Positions 1-5,732 of a stretch of DNA of 6,951 nucleotides are shown here, one piece after another; the stretch's first letter is position 1; every line of letters starts with the position of its first letter. The stretch comes from JAIOYV01 sp964388245. GTDB taxonomy: Bacteria > Bacteroidota > Bacteroidia > Bacteroidales > M50B96. Under the pieces are notes generated by a model, which saw only the letters and a program-made list of their open reading frames with translations, was not told where the DNA came from and did no database searches. Location: assembly GCA_964388245.1 (NCBI GenBank), contig CAYLZH010000256.1, positions 1 to 6,951 on the forward strand, written 5' to 3'. Position numbers and translations under genes: made by a program.

Positions 1-176
1 GCATCGAACTGTACAACACCATCGGCGAACGCCTGATGATAATTGAAAACCGTGAATACCCTGCCGGTAAGCACGAAATCCAGTTCAATGCAGATGAACT
101 GAGCGTTGGAAACTACTTTATCAGGTTGGAAACAAATGGACAGACACTTAATAAGGCTGTGCAGGTTATAAGATAA
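1..176 (+). CDS. C-terminal end of a T9SS-exported protein (type A sorting domain), 5' partial
   Basis: This is an open frame entering from the left edge (first full codon at 3) and ending in TAA at 174-176; 57 residues are visible. The segment reads IELYNTIGERLMIIEN, then YPAGKHEIQFNADELSVGNY, then FIRLETNGQTLNKAVQVIR. This is the typical pattern of the Por secretion C-terminal sorting domain (type A, TIGR04183-like): a 'LYN..G' strand, a 'PAGKH.I.FNA..L..GNYF.RL' core and a short basic end. In this family the domain directs periplasmic cargo through the T9SS outer-membrane translocon and is then removed by the sortase-like PorU, with the protein released or attached to the surface. The functional part of the protein lies outside the window, so its activity cannot be told. 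A terminator follows within 25 bases, so this is the last gene of its transcript. Confidence 0.88.
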   Translation, partial: IELYNTIGERLMIIENREYPAGKHEIQFNADELSVGNYFIRLETNGQTLNKAVQVIR

Positions 177-180
177 AGCT

Positions 181-196
181 TCATGTTAATACATGA
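181..196. repeat. short perfect inverted repeat
   Basis: TCATGT and ACATGA flank TAAT (6-bp arms, 4-base loop) directly between the stop codon of the first gene and its terminator. It could form a small hairpin or be a protein site. No function can be assigned. Confidence 0.4.
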
Positions 197-199
197 TTG

Positions 200-238
200 A
201 AAATCCCGTGTTGTTTCGGCAGCCGGGATTTTCTTTTA
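200..238 (+). terminator. intrinsic terminator after the T9SS cargo gene, probably bidirectional
   Basis: A perfect 9-bp stem, AAAATCCCG (200-208) with CGGGATTTT (224-232), encloses a 15-base loop. The loop can pair further (GTTG 210-213 with CAGC 220-223, one wobble). The run TTTTCTTTT follows the stem's GC core on the plus strand. The A-run on the 5' side becomes a T-run when read on the minus strand, so it could also stop minus-strand transcripts. Confidence 0.85.
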
Positions 239-495
239 GGTTCATTGTATGGCCTGATTAATTCATGCGTTTATTTTTGTTCTGCACGAGGCGTCAAAGT
301 CAGCCGATGTATGCTTATACTGCAATGGCTTTGTAACAAAGGGCAGGGCAATAAGAAACGTACTTTTAGTGAAAATCAAATATAATTATTACTTATTCTT
401 TTTACTTTGGTGATACTGAGTATTTCTAATACATGTTTTTGATTTTCATGAATTATTCAGTCCTCCTACAAGCGGGCTTGTTCCTTTTAGGAAGA

Positions 496-538
496 ATACA
501 TAAAAGATAGAATATGAGCCAGTTACGCTTTTATGTAT
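496..538. repeat. 11-bp perfect inverted repeat, 21-base spacer
   Basis: ATACATAAAAG (496-506) is the exact reverse complement of CTTTTATGTAT (528-538). It is AT-rich and has no T-run after it on either strand, so it is a poor intrinsic terminator. A transcript through it could fold into a stem-loop. It lies about 80 bases past the stop of the minus-strand EEP gene and could protect the 3' end of that mRNA; this is inference. Confidence 0.6.
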
Positions 539-616
539 AAGGTAGCTTAGTAAAGATGCTGTTAGTACTGTTTCTTAAAAGGACAGATAAAAAAACCGTT
601 ATATAATTCTCTATGA

Positions 617-1708
617 CTAAGGCATCAGAACCATTTTGCAAGCTATTGGATAATGATCGCTAAGCTTTACCTTTTTCCGGTTATAGTCAAAAGAGTGAAT
701 GCGGTCGGAGTGTAAAATAAAATCGATCCTGAACGATGGAAATTTACCATTATAGGTGTTTGATGTGCCTGATCCGGATTCGATAAAAGCATCGATCAAG
801 TTATCACTGATGGTCTGATAGGCGTACGAGACAGGTGAGTCATTGAAGTCGCCACAGACAATAACCGGATAAGGTGAAGATTCAATGTGAGATGCCACCA
901 GGTCGGCCTGACCTGCCCGGACTTTATATGCTTCAACCAGTTGGGCAAGGATATACTCCGCTTCTTGTAATTTTTTCTCCTGATTGCCTGTTGTTAATGA
1001 ATCGAGTAGGGTATATTCGCGTGGATCGAGTTTTACGGATTGCAGGTGCAGATTATATATCCTGACTATCTCTGTATTAATTTTCAAATCAGAATAAATT
1101 GCTACGTTTGTCGATCCGTCGAATTGAATTACACCTTTTCCAACAATCGGAAACCTCGACAAGGTCGCAATTCCGTTTGTTTTGTGCACCGACCTTATCC
1201 TCGCATAGTCTACATGAACATGTTTATTGCCTGTCAGCTTTTTCATCTGTGGATGTTGCCTCATGCCCAGACGACTATTGCTGGCAATTTCCTGAAGACA
1301 AACAATATCAGCCTGTTTTTCATTAATCAGGTTTACCATTTTTGTGGCAGTTTCTTCATGGTTCGACCAATGGTACTTATCGAAATATCTTACATTGTAG
1401 CAAAACAAACTAAATTCTTCGCCTGATATTTTTTGTTCGTTATTGATATTAATCTGGAAAATGCGACCTGCGAAATTCCACCCGATAAGTAGAGCAACCA
1501 GTGAAAATAAAAATGCCCATCGTTTACGATAAAGCCAATAAAGAATAAATACCAGATTCACCACTAAAAAGTATGGATATCCCAGGCCAAACAACGCAAT
1601 CGTAGATATTTTAGCAGGACTGACATAAGCCGAGAGGTACGAAATCAGAAGTGGTATAATTGCAATAAAATTAATGACAATCAGTAGCTTGTATATAAAT
1701 TTCTTCAA
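617..1708 (-). CDS. membrane-anchored endonuclease/exonuclease/phosphatase (EEP) family protein
   Basis: 363 residues. The N-terminus has three hydrophobic stretches (about 8-28, 35-58 and 64-80), then a soluble EEP domain from about 98. Family motifs are in order: FCYNVRY (N105), ADIVCLQE (metal-binding E140), IATLSRFPIV (180-189), YNLHLQS (H221), VCGDFND (D287, N289), FRIDFIL (D329) and LSDHYPI (S350, D351, H352). All expected catalytic and metal-binding residues are present, so it is probably an active Mg-dependent phosphodiesterase or phosphatase. The family covers nucleases, lipid phosphatases and sphingomyelinase-like enzymes, so the substrate cannot be told. The membrane anchor suggests the domain sits at the cytoplasmic membrane, most likely on the outer side. 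The start is TTG (1708-1706): an in-frame stop lies five codons upstream and no ATG precedes the conserved domain. It begins 5 bases after the rhomboid gene's stop, so the two are very likely cotranscribed. Confidence 0.9.
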   Translation of the reverse strand: MKKFIYKLLIVINFIAIIPLLISYLSAYVSPAKISTIALFGLGYPYFLVVNLVFILYWLYRKRWAFLFSLVALLIGWNFAGRIFQININNEQKISGEEFSLFCYNVRYFDKYHWSNHEETATKMVNLINEKQADIVCLQEIASNSRLGMRQHPQMKKLTGNKHVHVDYARIRSVHKTNGIATLSRFPIVGKGVIQFDGSTNVAIYSDLKINTEIVRIYNLHLQSVKLDPREYTLLDSLTTGNQEKKLQEAEYILAQLVEAYKVRAGQADLVASHIESSPYPVIVCGDFNDSPVSYAYQTISDNLIDAFIESGSGTSNTYNGKFPSFRIDFILHSDRIHSFDYNRKKVKLSDHYPIACKMVLMP

Positions 1709-1713
1709 GGTGA

Positions 1714-2598
1714 TTATTCTTTATTACTCATATTAAACAAAATATCCTTTTCCTCCTGGTTTAAACTATCATAACCCGATTTTGAAATTTTATCAAGAAT
1801 TTGATCAACACGTGCCTGTTTTTGAGCCTTTTGTGAATTATACTCTAAGTCAGTTACAGGTTTCTTATGTGTTACTTTTAATTTCTTCTTTTTAGTTAAA
1901 AATGAAAACAGGCTGTCCATCCAGCGACTGAACCATTGAGCAATTTCCTTTCCTTTTTGATACTGAGAAACATAATAAAAACCAAGAAAAGCTCCTCCTA
2001 AATGAGCAATATGTCCGCCGGCATTACCCAGTGGAATTTGCATCAGGTCCATAATTATAAATACACCGGCTATCCATTTTATTTTCACAGGGCCCAAAAA
2101 AAGAAGTTGAATGGTATAATTTGGAGAAATTGTAACTGCCCCGAAAACAACTGCCATAACCGAAGCTGAAGCCCCTATTGCAGATGATTCATTTAAAGCA
2201 TCGGAAAAAGCAGGAAAAATGTTGTAAGCAAGAATATAAAACGCTGCCCCCATTAGTCCGCCAAGCAGGTAAACATTGACCAATTGCTTCTGACTCAGAA
2301 AAATCAGAAATATACGTCCAAACCAAAAAAGCCAGAGCATGTTGAACAAAATATGCCAGAACTTTTCGTGTAGGAACATATAGGTAAAAATTGTCCACGG
2401 TCTGAATATCAGTTTACTCAATGATGAAGGTACTGCTAACCAGTAAACCAATGAAAAGTCATTTTCATTTATATTCAACAAAAACACAAAAACCCTGACA
2501 AGGATAATCAGCAAAAAAACAGCAAGGTTTACGTAGATAAGCTTTACCAAATTACTTCCCTTGTGAAACGATATCTTTATTTCATCCCAAATATCCAT
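1714..2598 (-). CDS. rhomboid family intramembrane serine protease
   Basis: 294 residues with six predicted membrane spans (about 20-42, 80-101, 106-128, 139-157, 163-188, 194-212). Rhomboid signatures match E. coli GlpG: H77, H82 and N86 in HEKFWHILFN (oxyanion region), the nucleophile S144 in IGASASV, and the catalytic H196 in GGHIAHLGG. The residue after the serine is Ala instead of the common Gly (GASA, not GASG), which still fits the looser GxSx motif. Such enzymes cleave transmembrane segments of other membrane proteins; the substrate here is unknown. After span 6 comes a basic stretch (KKKKLK) and a C-terminal tail with ILDKISKSGYDSLNQEEK. This tail is familiar from Bacteroidota rhomboids (I believe Pfam DUF6576, from memory). 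It is first in a minus-strand operon with the EEP gene. No Shine-Dalgarno precedes the ATG; the upstream bases AGAATCAA are A-rich. Confidence 0.93.
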   Translation of the reverse strand: MDIWDEIKISFHKGSNLVKLIYVNLAVFLLIILVRVFVFLLNINENDFSLVYWLAVPSSLSKLIFRPWTIFTYMFLHEKFWHILFNMLWLFWFGRIFLIFLSQKQLVNVYLLGGLMGAAFYILAYNIFPAFSDALNESSAIGASASVMAVVFGAVTISPNYTIQLLFLGPVKIKWIAGVFIIMDLMQIPLGNAGGHIAHLGGAFLGFYYVSQYQKGKEIAQWFSRWMDSLFSFLTKKKKLKVTHKKPVTDLEYNSQKAQKQARVDQILDKISKSGYDSLNQEEKDILFNMSNKE

Positions 2599-2809
2599 TT
2601 GATTCTACGTTTACTTATAAACATTATACCTATCGTTTGGTTTCACGGTTCGTTTATACTTTATAAAAGAACAATTTCAAAAATATAGCAGCCAAAAAAT
2701 AGTCATTTGAAAATAGCTATCTTTGCAGCAAATATATATGACAAATATAGACAATTTGACATATCATAATATTTGGTTTTAACGTGCAATTATAAAGTAT
2801 ATTACTAAA
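2599..2809. promoter_or_regulatory. divergent promoter region between rhomboid and trpS
   Basis: This 211-base AT-rich gap holds the 5' ends of two diverging transcripts. On the minus strand, three sites match TAnnTTTG: 2685-2678 (TATTTTTG), 2736-2729 and 2749-2742 (both TATATTTG). On the plus strand TATCTTTG lies at 2718-2725. CAAATATA occurs twice, 13 bases apart (2729, 2742), and ATATTTG at 2769-2775 is the inverse of its core, so this block could also be a regulator site. None of the boxes has a strong TTTG at -33. Which minus-strand box serves the rhomboid operon cannot be settled from sequence; 2685-2678 would give a leader of about 70 bases. Confidence 0.5.
2718..2725 (+). promoter_or_regulatory. 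candidate -7 box for trpS
   Basis: TATCTTTG matches the Bacteroidota sigma-ABfr -7 consensus TAnnTTTG exactly and is followed by GCA, as is common. Transcription would start near 2731, giving a leader of about 80 bases before the ATG at 2810. The expected TTTG near -33 is absent or weak. I see no T-box or tryptophan-rich leader peptide in that leader. Confidence 0.55.
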
Positions 2810-3799
2810 ATGGAAACAGTACTTAGTGGTATCCGGTCGACGGGAAATTTACATTTGGGAAATTATTTTGGTGCTCTCAGGAATTTTATAAGGATGCAGC
2901 ACGAACATAATTGTTATTTTTTTATTGCTGACTATCATTCGCTTACTACACACCCAACGCCTGGCGATTTGCATGGAGCTGTAAAGCAGGTATTGGCTGA
3001 ATATCTTGCTTCCGGAATCGATCCTGAAATTGCAACAGTATATGTTCAAAGCGATCTTCCCGAGGTTGCCGAATTATATCTTCTGCTGAACATGAATGCC
3101 TATGTTGGAGAACTCGAGCGAACAACATCATTTAAGGATAAGGTGAGAAAGCAACCCGACAATGTGAATGCCGGATTGTTGACATATCCTGTGCTTATGG
3201 CCGCCGACATTATTATTCATAATGCAAGCAAGGTGCCTGTTGGCAAAGATCAGGAACAAAACCTTGAAATGGCAAAGAAATTTGCCAAACGCTTCAATCA
3301 CATGTACAAGGTCGATTATTTCACAGAGCCACAAGCTTATAATTTTGGCAATGAATTAATAAAAATTCCCGGACTCGACGGAACAGGTAAAATGGGAAAA
3401 TCGGAAGGAAATGGCATTTTTCTTTGCGATACCGATAAGGACATTAAAAAGAAAGTTATGCGTGCTGTCACTGATAGCGGTCCAACCGAACCAAATTCTC
3501 CCATTAGCGAACCGGTTCAAAATCTTTTTACTCTAATGGAAGTAGTATCCGATCAGGAAGCTATTGATAAATTTAAAGATGATTATGCCAACTGCTCCAT
3601 TCGATACGGTGATTTAAAAAAGCAACTTGCCGAAGATATTTGTCAGTTTGTAACGCCCATAAGGGAGCGAATCGAAGATATTAAAAACAATGATGCATAC
3701 CTGCGGCGAGTTGCAAAATTAGGTGCCGAGAAAGCCCGCGAAAGTGCTTCAAAAACTATAAGGGAGGTACGGGAAATTATTGGATTTAAAGCATTTTAA
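2810..3799 (+). CDS. trpS: tryptophan--tRNA ligase
   Basis: 329 residues, the usual length for bacterial TrpRS. It charges tRNA-Trp with tryptophan using ATP in the cytoplasm. The class I signatures are both present: the HIGH-type motif TGNLHLGNYFGAL (HLGN at 15-18) and the KMSKS-type motif GTGKMGKSEG (KMGKS at 194-198). Between them lies YPVLMAADIIIHNASKVPVG (126-145), with D132 in the position that contacts the indole nitrogen in characterised TrpRS, followed by KDQEQNLE, the conserved segment that lines the ATP/Trp pocket. The C-terminal helical part (about 250-329) carries the anticodon-recognition region. The ATG at 2810 is chosen because the HIGH motif begins within 15 residues of it, as is normal; upstream is A-rich without a Shine-Dalgarno. 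The gene is monocistronic or may extend into the FAH gene 129 bases downstream. Nothing appears truncated. Confidence 0.97.
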   Translation: METVLSGIRSTGNLHLGNYFGALRNFIRMQHEHNCYFFIADYHSLTTHPTPGDLHGAVKQVLAEYLASGIDPEIATVYVQSDLPEVAELYLLLNMNAYVGELERTTSFKDKVRKQPDNVNAGLLTYPVLMAADIIIHNASKVPVGKDQEQNLEMAKKFAKRFNHMYKVDYFTEPQAYNFGNELIKIPGLDGTGKMGKSEGNGIFLCDTDKDIKKKVMRAVTDSGPTEPNSPISEPVQNLFTLMEVVSDQEAIDKFKDDYANCSIRYGDLKKQLAEDICQFVTPIRERIEDIKNNDAYLRRVAKLGAEKARESASKTIREVREIIGFKAF

Positions 3800-3808
3800 A
3801 AGTTATAA

Positions 3809-3967
3809 TCATAATTTAACCGGAGGGATCAGGTATTTTAAAATACTTGAATATTCCTTCATAAATGGATCATGCTCACAGCGTATTACTACCCATTGCC
3901 GGTTTTCAACATTTAAAATCAATCGAAAATGAAAATCATAGCCATTGGCAGGAATTATATCGACCAT
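3809..3967 (-). CDS. possible small ORF of unknown function (52 aa), uncertain
   Basis: On the minus strand an open frame runs from ATG (3967-3965) to TGA (3811-3809). Its first 13 codons are antisense to the start of the FAH gene; the rest fills the gap after trpS. The translation begins MVDIIPANGYDFHFRL and continues with NVENRQWVVIRCEHDPFMKE, then YSSILKYLIPPVKL. It has a balanced amino-acid mix and codon choice similar to neighbouring genes. I do not recognise it. There is no Shine-Dalgarno, and I see no -7 box upstream. It could be a real small protein, a decayed remnant of a longer gene, or chance. A shorter version could begin at the TTG near 3939 or the ATG near 3874. Confidence 0.25.
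   Translation of the reverse strand: MVDIIPANGYDFHFRLILNVENRQWVVIRCEHDPFMKEYSSILKYLIPPVKL
3822..3860 (+). repeat. long imperfect hairpin downstream of trpS
   Basis: GGAGGGAT (3822-3829) pairs in RNA with ATTCCTTC (3853-3860), with two G-U pairs. Inside it C3830 pairs with G3849 and AGGTATTTT (3831-3839) with AAAATACTT (3840-3848), with one wobble and a tight loop. Only three bases (3850-3852) are bulged. There is no T-run after it, so it is not a textbook terminator. It could slow or end trpS transcription, or mark a processing site ahead of the FAH gene. Confidence 0.5.
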
Positions 3968-4540
3968 GCTAAAGAATTGAATAATCCTGTACCGGAAAAA
4001 CCGGTTTTCTTTCTTAAACCTGATACAGCCCTGGTAAAGAACAATAAACCTTTTTTTTATCCTGATTTTTCAGAAGATATTCATTATGAGTGTGAAATTG
4101 TAGTTCAAATTAATCGGGTAGGAAAGAATATTGCTGAAAAATTTGCACAACGGTATTACGATGAAATAGGCATAGGTATTGACTTTACTGCCCGCGACCT
4201 TCAAAAAGAATGTAAGACCAGGGGGCTTCCCTGGGAAGTTGCAAAAGCCTTTGATAATTCGGCACCAATCGGCAGCTTTGTTTCAAAATCACAGTTCATT
4301 GATGTCAACAACATCAAATTTACTTTATTAAAAAACGGAGAAGTTGTCCAGCAGGGTAATACACGCGATATGATTTTTTCGATTGATAAATTGATTGCTT
4401 ATGTATCGAGGTTTATGACACTTAAAATGGGCGATCTGTTGTTTACAGGAACACCTGCCGGTGTAGGTCCGGTACAAATTGGAGACAGGTTGATTGCTTT
4501 TATCGAGGATGAGGAATTATTGAACTTTCAGGTAAAGTAA
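3929..4540 (+). CDS. fumarylacetoacetate hydrolase (FAH) family protein, FAHD1-like
   Basis: 203 residues, a single FAH domain without extra N-terminal domain. It closely follows the plan of human FAHD1 as I recall it: GRNYIDHAKEL with the catalytic pair H13/E16, PVFFLKP (25-31), the metal ligands E54 and E56 in HYECEIVVQI and D85 in GIDFTARDLQ, then CKTRGLPWEVAKAFD (K106), RDMIFSIDKLIAYVS (146-160) and the substrate-pocket loop FTGTPAGVGPV (172-182). FAHD1 cleaves acylpyruvates and acts on oxaloacetate (decarboxylase/tautomerase); in bacteria, relatives also take part in aromatic degradation. With no catabolic genes nearby, an acylpyruvase or oxaloacetate-handling housekeeping role is more likely than an aromatic pathway. 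The ATG at 3929 puts GRNY at residue 7, as in close relatives. No own promoter is visible, so readthrough from trpS is possible. No clear terminator follows. Confidence 0.92.
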   Translation: MKIIAIGRNYIDHAKELNNPVPEKPVFFLKPDTALVKNNKPFFYPDFSEDIHYECEIVVQINRVGKNIAEKFAQRYYDEIGIGIDFTARDLQKECKTRGLPWEVAKAFDNSAPIGSFVSKSQFIDVNNIKFTLLKNGEVVQQGNTRDMIFSIDKLIAYVSRFMTLKMGDLLFTGTPAGVGPVQIGDRLIAFIEDEELLNFQVK

Positions 4541-4696
4541 CCTGTAAACTATTACAACAATTTCTTCCCGTTATAGTCAATTTTTTAGAAAAGGTTAATT
4601 TTAGAGTTCGAATTAAGCAACTTTTGGCGTTTGCAAATTGTCATTGTTGACGTGATGATTCTTAAAATTCGTTATATTTGATACAAAATCATACCT
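4541..4696. other. intergenic region upstream of the porP-like gene
   Basis: This 156-base AT-rich gap has no gene. A 5-bp hairpin (CAGGT 4529-4533 with ACCTG 4540-4544) overlaps the FAH stop codon but lacks a T-run directly after it. A T6 run at 4581-4586 has no GC stem before it, so no terminator is called. The right end carries the promoter of the next gene. Confidence 0.5.
4647..4680 (+). promoter_or_regulatory. promoter of the porP-like operon
   Basis: TATATTTG (4673-4680) matches the Bacteroidota -7 consensus TAnnTTTG exactly. A TTG at 4647-4649 lies 23 bases upstream as a plausible -33 element. Transcription would begin near 4686, leaving a leader of only about ten bases before the ATG at 4697. 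The leader has no Shine-Dalgarno. Confidence 0.6.
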
Positions 4697-5704
4697 ATGA
4701 AACCTTTTCTCATAATTTGTTTTTTCATACTTTTTGCTGCGACCGGTGGTTTTGGACAGGATGTTCATTTTTCGCAGGCAACATCAAACAATCTTATCTT
4801 TAATCCGGCAAACACTGGCAATTTCTATGGTTCATGGCGTTTTAGCCATAGTTTTCGAACGCAATGGAAAGCTATAGGCCCGGCTTATAATACTATTTCC
4901 TTTTCGTTTGATAAAGCAATTATGTTAGGTAATTCTAAGTTTTATGGAGGTATTTATTTGCTTGATGACAAATCAGGTGTTATTGGTCTTCATAAAACAG
5001 GATTGCTTATATCAGGTGCCGGTCAGTTTTATATCCGCAGTGGAATATTACGACTTGGTCTTCAGGCTGGTGGCTTTAATTTGGGATATAATCTAAATGG
5101 TGCAACTGTACCCAGTCAATATAATCATGAAATAGGAGGTTTCGATCCTACGCTTTCATACAACGAACCTAACATCAATGAAACAAATACTTATGCTGTA
5201 ATAAATGCTGGGTTGGTTTATAAAACTTTAATCGGAAAATACAATACTGAATTTGGTGCGGCCCTGTTTCATATTAATCGACCTGATATAAGTTTTATTG
5301 ACTATGAAGCGCTTGATATGGCCTTTAAAACGCATTTTATATTAAAATTTAACCTGATCGAAAAGTTTGCTCTTGAACCAATGGTTTTTTATAATCATAT
5401 GTCAAAAGCAAATAACCTCCTGATTGGAAGTAATCTGGAAATTGATGTTCCACAAAACAAGCACCGGCTTCATACATTGTATACCGGAGTTTTTATTCGA
5501 ACGGGAATTAGTCGAAACACAGATGCATTAATAGCCTCGATTGGAGCCAAGCTGTTTCAATTCCGGATTGGACTTAGTTACGACATTAATATTTCCGAAC
5601 TTCAGGAGGCAACTTATAATAGAGGTGCTTTCGAAGTTTCATTGGTCTATACTTCGATGGGACGAAAAATTAATCCGGCAACAGTACCTTGTTTCAGACA
5701 GTAA
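4697..5704 (+). CDS. PorP/SprF family type IX secretion-associated outer-membrane protein
   Basis: 335 residues. A signal peptide is clear (hydrophobic 3-18, likely cleavage after G20 in GFG-QD). The mature start DVHFSQATSNNLIFNPANTG is the family's conserved opening (FSQ, then NPA.TG). Next come alternating amphipathic beta strands with Gly/aromatic patterns, such as SWRFSHSFRTQWKAI (46-60) and KFYGGIYLLDDKSG (81-94). The end GAFEVSLVY (310-318) with a short Cys-containing tail, VPCFRQ, is also typical. PorP is part of the T9SS; SprF-type paralogs help to attach or export specific adhesins carrying type B sorting domains. Many Bacteroidota carry several paralogs, so whether this is the core PorP or an accessory SprF-like copy cannot be decided. 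The porE-like gene 28 bases downstream is a common partner. The ATG is fixed by the signal peptide. Confidence 0.9.
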   Translation: MKPFLIICFFILFAATGGFGQDVHFSQATSNNLIFNPANTGNFYGSWRFSHSFRTQWKAIGPAYNTISFSFDKAIMLGNSKFYGGIYLLDDKSGVIGLHKTGLLISGAGQFYIRSGILRLGLQAGGFNLGYNLNGATVPSQYNHEIGGFDPTLSYNEPNINETNTYAVINAGLVYKTLIGKYNTEFGAALFHINRPDISFIDYEALDMAFKTHFILKFNLIEKFALEPMVFYNHMSKANNLLIGSNLEIDVPQNKHRLHTLYTGVFIRTGISRNTDALIASIGAKLFQFRIGLSYDINISELQEATYNRGAFEVSLVYTSMGRKINPATVPCFRQ

Positions 5705-5732
5705 TTTGTAATTAATCCTTTCAATTCAAAAA

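Larger units (their letters stand above)
177..616. other. 440-base intergenic region without a convincing gene
   Basis: This gap lies between the ends of two convergent genes. Besides the terminator it holds several short inverted repeats: 329-341 (CTTTGT-A-ACAAAG), 468-481 (ACAAGC-GG-GCTTGT), 481-493 (TTCCT-TTT-AGGAA) and 496-538. One plus-strand TATTTTTG (272-279) and one minus-strand TATATTTG (384-377) match the Bacteroidota -7 consensus, but neither has a good -33 partner or a gene behind it. An open frame at 197-385 begins with TTG inside the terminator stem and has a cysteine-rich, low-plausibility translation, so I do not call it. No clear T-run hairpin terminates the minus-strand EEP gene here. 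Confidence 0.6.

Noticed and set aside
197..385. 62-codon plus-strand frame after the first gene
   Set aside because: It begins with TTG inside the terminator stem, has an unlikely cysteine-rich translation and no ribosome site or promoter in the right place.
1040..1426. 128-codon plus-strand frame (and smaller ones at 874-1065 and 1099-1326)
   Set aside because: They are antisense to the EEP gene, whose conserved motifs run through the same DNA; the translations show no domain.
2189..2398. 69-codon second minus-strand frame
   Set aside because: It lies in another frame inside the rhomboid gene across its conserved HxxxxHxxxN region.
2726..2809. T-box or Trp leader-peptide control in the trpS leader
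   Set aside because: No T-box core, no specifier stem and no Trp-codon-rich short frame were seen in the roughly 80-base leader.
2849..3334. Three minus-strand frames opposite trpS
   Set aside because: They are shadows of a strongly conserved synthetase gene; no motifs or starts support them.
4051..4058. T8 run in the FAH gene as a possible slippage (phase-variation) site
   Set aside because: The frame is intact, the run encodes ordinary residues (PFFYPDF), and a housekeeping enzyme is an unlikely phase-variable target.
4529..4544. Hairpin across the FAH stop codon as terminator
   Set aside because: The stem is only 5 bp and no T-run follows directly.
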